From Gemmatimonadaceae bacterium (GTDB lineage Bacteria > Gemmatimonadota > Gemmatimonadetes > Gemmatimonadales > Gemmatimonadaceae), in assembly GCA_020851035.1 (NCBI GenBank), contig JADZDM010000005.1, forward strand, positions 62,001-126,000: a stretch of DNA of 64,000 nucleotides, written 5' to 3'. Numbering within the stretch: position 1 is the first letter of the stretch; the number at the start of each line of letters is the position of its first letter. The notes below the pieces were generated by a model that saw only the letters and a program-made list of their open reading frames with translations, did no database searches and was not told the DNA's origin. Positions 10,143-18,928 of the stretch are shown piece after piece. Both the position numbers and the translations under genes were made by a program.

Positions 10143-12485
10143 TCAGAACTCCCAGTTGATCCCGATGCTGGGCAGCACGCCGATGCTCTCGTTGGCCTTC
10201 GGGGCACGCAATCGCGCGTCCCACGCCACCTGCGACACGTTCTTCCGCGCGGTCGCGTTCTGGACGTCGATGTACGTCACGAGCTGCGAGCGCCGGAACG
10301 AGAACCGCCGGTCGATGCGCAGGTCCAGCGCGAAGAACACCGGCAGCCGCTCGCCGGCATTGTAGCGGGTGAAGTCCAGCGTGCCGCCGGCGGTGAACGG
10401 CGTCGTGGGCAGGCCGGCCGCACTGCGGATCCGGCCGCTGTACTCCCACCGCGGGTTCGGACGCCAGCCCAGCAGCGCATTGAACACCATCGGTGAATCG
10501 AAGGCACCGATTGACTCGATGCCATCGAGCCCGGTGAACCGCGTGCGGTTGTAGCTGGCACTCACGAGCCCGTACACCGGCACCTCGCTCAGGCGCTTCT
10601 GCAGCAACACCTCCACGCCGCGCACCTGCCCCGTGGCACCGGCCACCAGCGGCTCCAGCCCGTACGGGATGTCGTTCGTGACATCGTCGTAGCCACTCGG
10701 CTGCAGCACGGCGCGCGGCCGGAACACCCGCCCGGGGTAGTCGGCATACGACTTCACGTAGCCCTCCACCTGCACCTTCACGTCCGGACGCAGCAGCCGC
10801 TGCCAGCCGGCCACGACCTGGTCGGCGCGCAGCGGCTGCAGGCGGTCGACGTTCGCGGGATCACCCACCAGCCACGTGGGCTGCGGTGCCTGGTAGTACC
10901 GGCCACCAACGAGCGTCAGCGTGCTGCTGCCGCCCACGCTCCACGCGAGCGCCGCCCGCGGCGCGACGCGGGTCGCCGCGAGGAAGCCGTAGTGGTCCGC
11001 ACGCGCGCCAAGGGTGAGTCGGAGCCGGTCGTTGACCTCGACGCTGGCCTGGGCGTACGCGGCCTGTCGCCAGGCGGTGAACGACGTGTCCACACGCAGC
11101 GGGCGGGCCACGCCGGCGGCATCCCGGCGCAGTGCGCCGGGCAGCGTGATGTCGTAGTCCAGCGCACTCGCGTACTTCACGATCGCACCCGCCGTGAGCT
11201 CGGTGCGTGCGTTGAGCTGCAGCGTCAGGTCGCTGCGGAGCGAGCTCTCCCCCTCCGTGGACCGGGCGCCGAAGATGAGCTGCGGCGGGTCCGACGAGTC
11301 GCGCTGCGCGGCATCGAACCGGCTGTACGTGCGACCCAGCGTCGTGAGCAGCACGCCACGCGGCAGCAGGCGCTTCCACGTCAGCCCGGCCACGTACTGG
11401 TCCTGCGACGAGCCCAGCACGGTCGAGTTGTCGTAGCGATCGTCGGCCGTGGCGTTGCTGAAGCGGATGCGGTCGCGCGCGCCGATCACCAGCAGGCTCA
11501 CCTCGTCACGTGCCGAGGGGCGCTGCACCAGCTTCAGCGTGACGTCGGTGTACGACGGGATGAACGGGAAGCCGGCGGCGTTGAACACGAAGTCCAGGTA
11601 GCTGCGCCGCGCACTCACCAGCAGTGACCCGTCGTGCGGCAGCGGCCCCTCGGCGATGGCGCCAAGCCCGGTGGCGGAGAGGTTGAGGGTCGTCGCACGC
11701 CGCGCGCGGTTCCCCTCGCGCAGCGTGATGGTGGTGACGCTGGAGGTGCGGTCGCCGTACCGCACGCCGAACCCGCCGGCGCTCAGCGCCGCATCCTGCA
11801 CGAACTCGATCGGGATCAGCGACACCGGGCCGCCGGTGGACCCCTGGGTGCCGAAGTGGTTCACGTTCGGCACCTCCACGTTGTCCACCACGAACAGGTT
11901 CTCGAACGGCGCGCCGCCGCGCACCACCAGGTCGTTGCGTCCGGCGGTGGTCACCCCCACCCCGGGCAGCACCGACACCGCGCGCACCACGTCCTCCTGC
12001 ACCCCCGGGGTGCGGCGGACCTCCTCGGCGCTGAACCGCTGCGTGCTCACCGGCGTCGCGCGCGCCGGCTCGAAGTACGACGGCGCCACCTCGACCGTGG
12101 CCAGCTGCACGACCCGCGGCTGCAGCTCGATCACGAGCGTCGTGGGCTTGCCGGCGCTCACCACCACGTCGCTGCGCACGATCGGCGCGAAGCCGATCGC
12201 ACGGACCTCCAACCGGACCACGCCGGCCGGCGCCCGCAGCCGGAACCGGCCGTCCTCGCCCGTGGCCACGCTCAGCGTCGTGCCACCGACGGTGATCGTG
12301 GCACTCGCCACCGGCTGCTGCGTCTGTGCGGCTCGGACCCGTCCGTCGATCAACCCGGTCCGGCCCGCGTCCTGGGCCTGGAGCACCAGCAGCGGCGCGG
12401 CGGACGCCACCAGGCACGCGCGCGCGGCTCCCGCGATCAGACGGCCGATGGTCGAGGGAGGGACGGGCCGGGCTGCAGCAGGCAT
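10143..12485 (-). CDS. TonB-dependent receptor with N-terminal carboxypeptidase-like domain
   Basis: This 780-residue outer-membrane receptor has a signal peptide, then a CarboxypepD_reg-like beta-sandwich (about 45-125: GLIDGRVRAAQTQQPVASA). A plug domain follows (about 145-260, with EDVVRAVSVLPGVG and NDLVVRGGAPFENLFVVDNV), then a long beta-barrel ending in a C-terminal Phe (GINWEF). Receptors of this group use TonB-ExbBD energy to import a bulky ligand. The ligand cannot be told from sequence and no transport partner is adjacent. The start at 12485 gives a long basic n-region before the hydrophobic stretch LVASAAPLLVL. Confidence 0.88.
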   Translation of the reverse strand: MPAAARPVPPSTIGRLIAGAARACLVASAAPLLVLQAQDAGRTGLIDGRVRAAQTQQPVASATITVGGTTLSVATGEDGRFRLRAPAGVVRLEVRAIGFAPIVRSDVVVSAGKPTTLVIELQPRVVQLATVEVAPSYFEPARATPVSTQRFSAEEVRRTPGVQEDVVRAVSVLPGVGVTTAGRNDLVVRGGAPFENLFVVDNVEVPNVNHFGTQGSTGGPVSLIPIEFVQDAALSAGGFGVRYGDRTSSVTTITLREGNRARRATTLNLSATGLGAIAEGPLPHDGSLLVSARRSYLDFVFNAAGFPFIPSYTDVTLKLVQRPSARDEVSLLVIGARDRIRFSNATADDRYDNSTVLGSSQDQYVAGLTWKRLLPRGVLLTTLGRTYSRFDAAQRDSSDPPQLIFGARSTEGESSLRSDLTLQLNARTELTAGAIVKYASALDYDITLPGALRRDAAGVARPLRVDTSFTAWRQAAYAQASVEVNDRLRLTLGARADHYGFLAATRVAPRAALAWSVGGSSTLTLVGGRYYQAPQPTWLVGDPANVDRLQPLRADQVVAGWQRLLRPDVKVQVEGYVKSYADYPGRVFRPRAVLQPSGYDDVTNDIPYGLEPLVAGATGQVRGVEVLLQKRLSEVPVYGLVSASYNRTRFTGLDGIESIGAFDSPMVFNALLGWRPNPRWEYSGRIRSAAGLPTTPFTAGGTLDFTRYNAGERLPVFFALDLRIDRRFSFRRSQLVTYIDVQNATARKNVSQVAWDARLRAPKANESIGVLPSIGINWEF

Positions 12486-12522
12486 GACACTCCGGGTTCC
12501 GGGACGGGACGCCCGCGTCGCC

Positions 12523-13455
12523 TCAGGCGTCGCGGGGCACGACGATCACGGCGCACGCCGCCGTGCGGACCACCCGCGTCGTTGCGCTGCCCAGCACCAC
12601 GCGCTCCATCAGCGTGCGCGAGTGCCGCCCGACGGCGATCAGCCCAGCATGAAGACGCTCGGCGCAGGCGACGAGTTCCTTCCCGACGTTCCCCGAGAGC
12701 GGCAGCGTGTCCACGTCCATCGTCGCCGGCAGGTGCAGCGCCGCGATCATCCGGCCGAAGGCCTCATCCATGCGCGAGGCGATGGCCGGCGGCCAGTCCG
12801 CCAGCATCGCGGGCAGCGGGTCGGCGGATGGTGTCACATGCACCAGCGTGAGGTGGCCGTGCGGCCCCACCAGGCGCGCCGCCGCACGCGCCGCGGCCAG
12901 GCTGCTGGCATCGAAATCGGTGCCCACCACCGCATGGCGCGGCAGCGACGTCATCGTGCCCGGCACGGCCAGCGTCGCCACGTCGCTCTCGCGCACGGCA
13001 TGCAACGCTGTCTCCGTGCCGAAGAAGCGGTCGACCACGTTGTGGCGGCCCAGGCCCAGCACGATCAGGTCTGCCTTCCGCGCCGTCGCATGGAAGAGGA
13101 TGCCGCTCAGCGGCACGCTGCACTCCACGAAAATGTCGGTCGGCGCCGGCACGGTGTTCCGCGCGCACTGGTCCTCCACCGCCGCACGCCGCGCGGCGAT
13201 CGCCTCCTCCTCGGCCGTCGGCTGCAGCGACGGCGGCACCGCCAGGTCGTTCACCGGGGCTGGATACGTGGTGGGCTGCACCACGCTGATCACCGAAATG
13301 GCCGTGCCATCGCGCCGCTGCAACGCGGCCGCGAGCCGCAGGGCCCCGTCGGATGCGGCGGAGGCATCGCTCGCGACGAGGGCGCGCGCGAACGGTGCCG
13401 GGGAACCTTCGTGGCCCGCCGCTGTCGGCGGGGCGCTGGGCCCAGTGACGGACAT
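12523..13455 (-). CDS. Universal stress protein with two UspA domains
   Basis: The 310-residue protein contains two UspA domains in tandem: about residues 22-160 (FARALVASDASAASDGALRLA) and 165-310 (HAVVGTDFDASSLAAARAAARL). The second ends with an ATP-binding-type pattern, GRHSRTLMERVVLGSATTRVV followed by VIVVP, so it probably binds ATP. The first domain has GLGRHNVVDRFF in the same place. Tandem Usp proteins are cytoplasmic and respond to energy, redox or starvation stress. The start at 13455 (MSVTGPSAPP) was preferred to an upstream in-frame start whose extension is Arg-rich and non-homologous. Confidence 0.88.
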   Translation of the reverse strand: MSVTGPSAPPTAAGHEGSPAPFARALVASDASAASDGALRLAAALQRRDGTAISVISVVQPTTYPAPVNDLAVPPSLQPTAEEEAIAARRAAVEDQCARNTVPAPTDIFVECSVPLSGILFHATARKADLIVLGLGRHNVVDRFFGTETALHAVRESDVATLAVPGTMTSLPRHAVVGTDFDASSLAAARAAARLVGPHGHLTLVHVTPSADPLPAMLADWPPAIASRMDEAFGRMIAALHLPATMDVDTLPLSGNVGKELVACAERLHAGLIAVGRHSRTLMERVVLGSATTRVVRTAACAVIVVPRDA

Positions 13456-13685
13456 GTCCCATTCCCGCCGGTCGGCGACGCGCACGGTGTGGCGCCACGA
13501 ACCCAGGCTGCGTGGACGCCCGGAAACGCCGATGCGCGACGGGCAGCGTCCCCACCTGCCAATGTGGGGGGCGCGCAGGATGCGTCTGTCGGCGTTTCGC
13601 CTACGATGTCCGGCGCGCGCCACTGGCCACTGCCGGCAGCGGGCTCACGGCGGGGACGACTCGCTGCGGCACGGACGCAAAGAAG

Positions 13686-13724
13686 CCCGGCACCGCAGCC
13701 TGATGCAGGCGCGTGTGCCGGGCT
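13686..13724 (-). terminator. Intrinsic terminator of rpmG
   Basis: GCCCGGCAC (13686-13694) and GTGCCGGGC (13716-13724) form a perfect 9-bp stem. On the minus strand it is followed by TTCTTTG. It lies 18 nt after the rpmG stop codon. Confidence 0.8.
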
Positions 13725-13742
13725 CCGCGCGCGGCGGAACCG

Positions 13743-13904
13743 TTACTTGGTTTCCTTGAACAGGACGTGCTTCTTCGCGATCGGATCGTACTTCTTCATC
13801 TCGATCCGCTCCGGATGCAGCCGGGCGTTCTTGGTCTTGTGGTACGTGTACGGCGATTCCGTGCTGCGCAGCTTGATCTTGATGCGCTTGCCCTTTGCAG
13901 CCAT
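13743..13904 (-). CDS. rpmG: 50S ribosomal protein L33
   Basis: The short gene encodes 53 residues beginning [17 protein letters not shown] and ending HVLFKETK, with the L33 signature [23 protein letters not shown] read in overlapping parts ([20 protein letters not shown]). It belongs to the Cys-less, zinc-independent type, as no CxxC pairs are present. L33 sits near the E-site of the large subunit. The ribosome site GAGGAG lies 6 nt before the ATG. The gene stands alone with its own terminator and is not next to secE or a tRNA, as it is in some bacteria. Confidence 0.95.
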   Translation of the reverse strand: MAAKGKRIKIKLRSTESPYTYHKTKNARLHPERIEMKKYDPIAKKHVLFKETK

Positions 13905-14034
13905 GATGCTCCTCGCGGGGTACTTGTCCGTGTAGCCTCGAAAGTTATCACGGTCCGGTTCAGGATGGCAGGGGGGTGCGCGTCACCGGATGCCCGGAAC
14001 CGCCAGCTCCCCCCACCCGCGCTACTCTTTCCGC

Positions 14035-15546
14035 ATGAGCAGCCCCGACCGCGACCCACTCGGCCCCCTGGCCACGCCAGCCACCGGCGACTTCAGCCTC
14101 GATACCCTCGAGGCCGGCATGGACCGCATCCTTGCGCTCTTCCGGAAGCTCCAGCACGACGGCACCCTCCCCCCGGTCCTGGCCCAGGTCACCCCCGGGG
14201 AGATCGCCAGCCACCTCGCCGCCATCGCCCCGGCCGCCCCGGAGTCGCTCGACGCCATCCTCGATGACGTCGAGCGTGTGATCGTCCCGGGCATCACGCA
14301 CTGGAACCACCCGGCCTTCTTCGCCTACTTCGCGAACTCGTCGAGCGTCCCCTCCCTGCTCGGTGAGGTGCTCACGTCGGGGCTGAACGCCAACGCCATG
14401 CTCTGGGCCACCAGCCCGGCGGCAACCGAGCTCGAGCAACGCGTGCTCCGATGGCTCTGGACCGCCATGGGCCTCGCCGACGAGGAGCGCTGGTTCGGCA
14501 TCATCACCGACACGGCGTCCATGTCCACGCTGCTGGGCATCGCCGCCGCGCGCGAGGCCACCGGCCTCGACATCCGCACCCGCGGCATGGCCGGCCGCGC
14601 CGACCTGCCCATCCTCCGCGTCTACTGCAGCCAACACACCCACTCCTCGGCCGCCAAGGCCTGCATCACCCTTGGCATCGGTTCCGACAACGTCGTGCCG
14701 ATTCCGGTGGATGCGGCGTTCCGGATGCGCCCCGACCTCCTCGCGGCGGCCATCACGAGCGACCGGGCGGCCGGCATGCGACCGATGGCCGTGGTCGCGA
14801 CCGTCGGCACCACCAGCACCTCCAGCATCGACCCCGTCTCCGCCATCGCCGACCTCTGCGCCCGGGAACAGGTCTGGCTTCATGTCGACGCCGCCTACGC
14901 CGGCGTGATGGGCATCGCCCCGGAGTTCCGCTGGGCGCTCGACGGCGTGGATCGCGCCGACAGCGTCGTCACCAATCCGCACAAGTGGCTCTTCACCACC
15001 ATGGATTGCAGCGCGTTCTTCACGCGCCACCCCGCGGTCCTCCGGCAGGCGTTCTCGCTGGTGGCGGAGTACCTGGTCACCGCCCGCGATTCGCAGGTCG
15101 TGAACTACATGGACTACGGCGTGCAGCTCGGGCGGCGGTTCCGCGCCCTCAAGCTCTGGATGGTCATGCGCGCCTTCGGCACCGACGGCCTGGCCGCGCG
15201 CCTGCGGGACCACTGCGCGCTGGCGCGCGAATTCGCGGCGCTCGTCACCGCCGACCCCGCCTGGACGCTCTGTGCGCCCGTGCCATTCTCACTCGTCTGC
15301 TTCCGCTGCGCGCCGGCCGGCTTGCCCGATGCCGAGGCCGACGCGCTGAACGCTCGGTTGCTCGCGGAGGTGAACGCCGCCGGCCGCGTGTATCTCTCGC
15401 ACACCCGGCTCCACGACCGGTATGTCCTCCGCCTCGCCATCGGCAACATCCGCACCGCCCGCACGCACGTGCACCTCGCCTGGTCCGAGCTCCAGCGCGC
15501 GCTGCGGCCGCGCCCCCTACTCGTCGCCGAGGATGCGGCCGAGTGA
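14035..15546 (+). CDS. PLP-dependent aromatic-L-amino-acid-type decarboxylase
   Basis: This 503-residue enzyme belongs to the group II PLP decarboxylases, which convert aromatic or related amino acids to amines. Visible marks are THWNHPAFFAYFANSSS near residue 87, HSSAAKACITLGIG near 205, HVDAAYAGVMG near 283 (Asp for the pyridine nitrogen), and NPHKWL with Schiff-base Lys317. The C-terminal RLHDRYVLRLAIGNIRT segment is typical of Dopa/tryptophan decarboxylases. The exact substrate (Dopa, Tyr, Trp or Phe) cannot be read from sequence. The start at 14035 is preferred over 13990. The last 30 bp overlap the 3' end of the convergent AIM24 gene. Confidence 0.9.
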   Translation: MSSPDRDPLGPLATPATGDFSLDTLEAGMDRILALFRKLQHDGTLPPVLAQVTPGEIASHLAAIAPAAPESLDAILDDVERVIVPGITHWNHPAFFAYFANSSSVPSLLGEVLTSGLNANAMLWATSPAATELEQRVLRWLWTAMGLADEERWFGIITDTASMSTLLGIAAAREATGLDIRTRGMAGRADLPILRVYCSQHTHSSAAKACITLGIGSDNVVPIPVDAAFRMRPDLLAAAITSDRAAGMRPMAVVATVGTTSTSSIDPVSAIADLCAREQVWLHVDAAYAGVMGIAPEFRWALDGVDRADSVVTNPHKWLFTTMDCSAFFTRHPAVLRQAFSLVAEYLVTARDSQVVNYMDYGVQLGRRFRALKLWMVMRAFGTDGLAARLRDHCALAREFAALVTADPAWTLCAPVPFSLVCFRCAPAGLPDAEADALNARLLAEVNAAGRVYLSHTRLHDRYVLRLAIGNIRTARTHVHLAWSELQRALRPRPLLVAEDAAE

Positions 15547-16305
15547 TCCGATGGTGCCGCTGGCACCGCCGCCGGTGCGACCGGCCGGCGCCGCCGCGAT
15601 GATGCGATCGGCGAGGCGTGAGAACGGCAGCGTCTGCAGCACCACCCGCCCGGGACCGCGCAGCCGCACGTAGAACAACCCCTCGCCACCGAAGAGCGCC
15701 GTCTTGATGCCCTTCACCATCTCGATGTCGTAGTTCACCGACGGCTGCATCGCCACGAAGCAGCCCGTGTCCACCCGCAGCACCTCGCCGGCCTGCAGGT
15801 CACGCTGCACCAGCGTGCCGCTGGCGTGCAGGAAGGCCAGCCCGTCGCCGCTGATGCGCTGCAGCACGAAGCCCTCACCGCCGAAGAAGCCGGCGCCGAT
15901 CTTCCGCTGCAGCGCCACGCTCACGTCCAGGCCACGCGCGCCGCACAGGAAGGCATCGCGCTGCGCGATGATCGTGCCGCCCCAGTCCAGCACGTTCACG
16001 GCCTGGATCTTCCCCGGGAACGGGCTTGCGAACGCCACGTCGCGACGCTGGTGTCCCTCGTTGATGAACACCGTCATCATGAACGAGTCGCCCGACAGCA
16101 CGCGCTTGGCGCCACCCATCAGCTTCCCCAGCAGGCCACCGCCCTCGTTGTTCGGGTCGAGGGTCGTGATCGGACGGATGCCGTCCTCCATGTACATCAT
16201 CGCCCCCGCCTCGGCCGTCACCGCCTCGCCCGGGTCGAGCGTCACGATCACGGCCTGCAGGTCATCGCCGATCAGGCGGTAGTCGATCTCGTCAGCCTTG
16301 CGCAT
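15517..16305 (-). CDS. AIM24/TIGR00266 family protein
   Basis: The 262-residue protein is built from repeated beta-helix-like segments with the family pattern: VTAEAGAMMYMEDG near residue 30, GLLGKLMGGAKRVLSGDSFMM near 58, FASPFPGKIQAVNV near 92, QRDAFLCGARGLDVSV near 115, and FGGEGFVLQRISG near 140. Members occur in many bacteria and in mitochondria (Aim24). They are cytoplasmic, and the function is not settled. The C-terminal 25 residues are Gly/Ala-rich. It follows the CPBP protease gene on the same strand by 45 nt and overlaps ddc tail-to-tail. Confidence 0.85.
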   Translation of the reverse strand: MRKADEIDYRLIGDDLQAVIVTLDPGEAVTAEAGAMMYMEDGIRPITTLDPNNEGGGLLGKLMGGAKRVLSGDSFMMTVFINEGHQRRDVAFASPFPGKIQAVNVLDWGGTIIAQRDAFLCGARGLDVSVALQRKIGAGFFGGEGFVLQRISGDGLAFLHASGTLVQRDLQAGEVLRVDTGCFVAMQPSVNYDIEMVKGIKTALFGGEGLFYVRLRGPGRVVLQTLPFSRLADRIIAAAPAGRTGGGASGTIGSLGRILGDE

Positions 16306-16350
16306 GGAAGCGTCCCGGAGGATGAGGGGTGGGGTGGGGGCCCGACCGCG

Positions 16351-17019
16351 TCAGGCCCAGTATTGCCATTGGTTGGCGAGCACCACGTACGCCGACAGGC
16401 AGCCGTTGGTGACGGCGTGGGTCCAGATCAGGTCGGCGATGGACCGCGTGCGCGCCATCCAGAGATTGTAGATCAGCCCGCAGAGCAGTCCCACGTCCCA
16501 GTAGGAGCCATGCTCGCTGGCGAAGAGCAGCGCCGTGGCCACGAACGACAGCGTCGTGAAGCTGCCGAGCGGCCGGGCGCGGAAGTCATCGAACGAATCC
16601 ACCGCCCGCGGCAGCCATCCGCGCCAGAACAGCTCCTCGAGAATCGGCACCAGCAGCACGGCCCGTGCCGCCCGAAGCCACAGCGTGAGCACGTCACCGC
16701 GTTCGGAGACCGACAGCCCCGCGGTGGGATGTCCCACCACCGAGTTGTCGAAGAGCCAGTGGCTGCGATACCCAGGCCAGAGCGCGTCCGGGGCGATCCA
16801 GAGCATGAAGACGCCGATCCCCACCGCCGTCGAGAGCAGGAAGTGCTTCGGCACCAGCGTGATCACGTCCCGGCTGAACACCAGCAGCGCCGCGACCAGC
16901 AGCACGATCCAGAGCGCCGCGTTCCACGGCTGCGGGATCGCCAGCGGCTTCAGCGCGGCCAGCAGCACCATGAACAGGGCGAACGGGACGACCCAGGGGA
17001 CAGCGGCGCGGACGGGCAT
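16351..17019 (-). CDS. CPBP-family intramembrane glutamic endopeptidase (CAAX protease-like)
   Basis: The 222-residue protein has about six hydrophobic segments and the three CPBP motifs: EELFWRGW near residue 128 (EExxxR), FVATALLFASEHGS near 160 (FxxxH type), and WTHAVTN near 206 (HxxxN). It should act in the cytoplasmic membrane on prenylated or other membrane-bound peptides. The arrangement resembles the CAAX-protease-related proteins linked in some genomes to exosortase, but no exosortase is seen here. The upstream leader region contains the hairpin at 17046-17081. It probably forms an operon with the AIM24 gene. Confidence 0.82.
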   Translation of the reverse strand: MPVRAAVPWVVPFALFMVLLAALKPLAIPQPWNAALWIVLLVAALLVFSRDVITLVPKHFLLSTAVGIGVFMLWIAPDALWPGYRSHWLFDNSVVGHPTAGLSVSERGDVLTLWLRAARAVLLVPILEELFWRGWLPRAVDSFDDFRARPLGSFTTLSFVATALLFASEHGSYWDVGLLCGLIYNLWMARTRSIADLIWTHAVTNGCLSAYVVLANQWQYWA

Positions 17020-17045
17020 CTGGAGCGGGTGCGGGTGACGGGCTG

Positions 17046-17081
17046 GTTCGAGGGGACGGGGTCTTGCCCCCCCTTCGAACC
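17046..17081 (-). repeat. Hairpin related to the GGGGACGGGG repeat
   Basis: GGTTCGA (17046-17052) pairs with TCGAACC (17075-17081), enclosing GGGGACGGGGTCTTG. It shares this core with the repeat cluster at 63.8 kb. It lies 27 nt upstream of the CPBP gene start on the minus strand, so it may be in that gene's leader. Confidence 0.6.
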
Positions 17082-17193
17082 GACCGCGAGAATCTAAGGA
17101 CGTCCCCGACCCGTCGGGGCAACGCCGGTCGCTGCCCTTCCGTCACGCCGCGCCATGCGAGACACTCCGACGGACCCTGCTGCCCGGAGACCC

Positions 17194-18756
17194 ATGCGCC
17201 ATCGCACATCACTGCTCGCCGCCGCCCTCGCCCTCGTGCCGGCATTGCCCGCGCAACGCGTGGTGTCGGCCCCCCCTGCCGACCTCGATACCTATGTCGA
17301 GCAGGTGATGCGCACGTTCGACGTGCCGGGCATGGCCGTCTCGATCGTCAAGGACGGCAAGGTGCTCGTGGGCCGCGGCTACGGCGTGCGCACCCTCGGC
17401 GACACGGCGCGCGTCACGCCAGGCACGCGCTTCGGCATCGCGTCGAACAGCAAGGCCTTCACCGCGACCGCGCTCGCGATGCTGGTGGACGAGGGCAAGG
17501 TCGAGTGGGATGTGCCGGTGGTGACGTACCTGCCGCAGTTCGCACTGTCTGATCCCTACGTCACCCGCCAGATCACGGTGCGCGACCTGCTCGTGCATCG
17601 CAGTGGCCTGGGGCTCGGCGCCGGCGACCTGCTCTGGTGGCCCGCATCCACGTACAACCGGAAGCAGATCATGCACCGGCTGCGCGACATCCCGTTGAGC
17701 ACCAGCTTCCGCAGCGCGTACGCGTATGACAACGTGCTCTACCTGGTCGCCGGCGAGGTGATCGAGGCGGTGAGCGGACAGGTGTGGGAGGATTTCATCG
17801 CCACCCGTCTGCTGGCGCCGCTCGGCATGACCGGGACGACCACCCGTCACTCCGATGCCGCACGAAGCGGCAACGTCGCGACGACCCATGCGATGGTGGA
17901 TGGTCGCCTGCAGCGGATCACGCCACTGACGAGTGACAACACCAATCCCGCCGGTGGCATCAACACCTCCGCCGCGGATATCGCGAAGTGGATGATTGCG
18001 CAGCTCGATTCCGGGCGGACCGGCAGCACGCGCCTCTGGTCCCAGCGTGCGCAGCGCAACCTCTGGACCGGTGTGACGCCCACCCCCATCCGGAGCGCGC
18101 CGCCCGGGCTGGCGGCGGTGGCACCGCAGTTCAGCCTCTACGCGCTCGGCTTCAACGTGCAGGACTATCGCGGACGGAAGATCGCGACCCACACCGGCGG
18201 CCTGCCCGGGTATGTGTCGCAGGTCACCTTCGTGCCGTCGCTCAAGCTCGGCGTGTCGGTGCTCACCAACCAGGAGAGCGCGGACGCGTTCCAGTCGATC
18301 ACCCAGCGCGTGCTCGATCACTTCATGGGCGCGGCGCCAGTGGATTGGCGCGCCGTGATGGACAGCATGGCGAAGGCGAACCGCGCCCGGAGCGCCGCAC
18401 AGGTGTCCGGAGCCGCCGCCGCACGCGATTCGCTCTCGAAGCCCTCGCTCCCCATCGAGCGCTACGCCGGGGAGTACGAGGATTCGTGGTACGGACGCGT
18501 CTCCATCACCACCACGGCCGGGCGCCTCGGCATCACCATGCGGCCCTCACCCGACCTCGTGGGCGAGCTGCAGCACTGGCAATACGACACCTTCGTCGTG
18601 CGCTGGAAGGATCGCGCACTCCGCGCCGACGCCTTCATCACCTTCCAGCTCGCCCCCGACGGCTCGGTCGAAAACGCTCGCATGGCTCCCTTCACCGACG
18701 ACGTGGACTTCTCCTTCGACTTCCAGGACCTGCGCCTGAAGCGATTGCCACCCTGA
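17194..18756 (+). CDS. Secreted beta-lactamase-fold serine hydrolase with C-terminal DUF3471 domain
   Basis: The 520-residue product has a signal peptide (MRHRTSLLAAALALVPALPAQ) and a class C beta-lactamase/esterase fold. The catalytic SxxK is Ser84-Asn-Ser-Lys87, YDNVLYL near residue 180 gives the YxN element, and HTGGLPGY near 338 replaces KTG. The last 100 residues (IERYAGEYEDSWYGRVSI onward) form a DUF3471-type lipocalin-like domain. Such proteins are periplasmic or extracellular peptidases or esterases rather than true beta-lactamases. Substrate is unknown. The start at 17194 has GGAG 6 nt upstream and is preferred to 17155. It is a single-gene unit ending in a shared terminator. Confidence 0.88.
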   Translation: MRHRTSLLAAALALVPALPAQRVVSAPPADLDTYVEQVMRTFDVPGMAVSIVKDGKVLVGRGYGVRTLGDTARVTPGTRFGIASNSKAFTATALAMLVDEGKVEWDVPVVTYLPQFALSDPYVTRQITVRDLLVHRSGLGLGAGDLLWWPASTYNRKQIMHRLRDIPLSTSFRSAYAYDNVLYLVAGEVIEAVSGQVWEDFIATRLLAPLGMTGTTTRHSDAARSGNVATTHAMVDGRLQRITPLTSDNTNPAGGINTSAADIAKWMIAQLDSGRTGSTRLWSQRAQRNLWTGVTPTPIRSAPPGLAAVAPQFSLYALGFNVQDYRGRKIATHTGGLPGYVSQVTFVPSLKLGVSVLTNQESADAFQSITQRVLDHFMGAAPVDWRAVMDSMAKANRARSAAQVSGAAAARDSLSKPSLPIERYAGEYEDSWYGRVSITTTAGRLGITMRPSPDLVGELQHWQYDTFVVRWKDRALRADAFITFQLAPDGSVENARMAPFTDDVDFSFDFQDLRLKRLPP

Positions 18757-18770
18757 ACCCCAGCCCGTTC

Positions 18771-18865
18771 ACCACGCAGTTCCTTTGTGTCCTCGCAGTG
18801 CCCCTTCGCGCTCCTTTGCGTTGGCGCAGTTTGCGACGGCCGCAACGCGCGCGAAGGACGCAGCG
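18771..18865 (+). repeat. Decayed inverted repeat C (CCTTTGCG/CGAAGGACG type)
   Basis: TTCACCACGCAG, CCCCTTCGCG and CTCCTTTGCG on the left and CGCGCGAAGGACGC on the right resemble the arms of element A, but the pairing is poor. It sits between convergent genes, like element A. It is probably an old, decayed copy. Confidence 0.55.
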
Positions 18866-18868
18866 ACA

Positions 18869-18902
18869 GAAGGGCGGACCAGTGCATGCTGGTCCGCCCT
18901 TC
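18869..18902 (+). terminator. Bidirectional terminator hairpin
   Basis: GAAGGGCGGACCAG and CTGGTCCGCCCTTC form a perfect 14-bp stem around a 6-nt loop. It lies between the convergent hydrolase and RND pump genes and could serve both. No long T-run is present on either side. Confidence 0.7.
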
Positions 18903-18928
18903 AGCACCGCGCCGGCACGAGGTGGAAC

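Noticed and set aside
12707-13759. Long antisense ORFs opposite usp and many other genes
   Set aside because: High GC leaves few stop codons in shadow frames; their products are Arg/Ala/Gly-rich without motifs.
13990-14034. Earlier start for the PLP decarboxylase
   Set aside because: The added residues do not match the family and MSSPDRDPLG at 14035 is a typical N-terminus.
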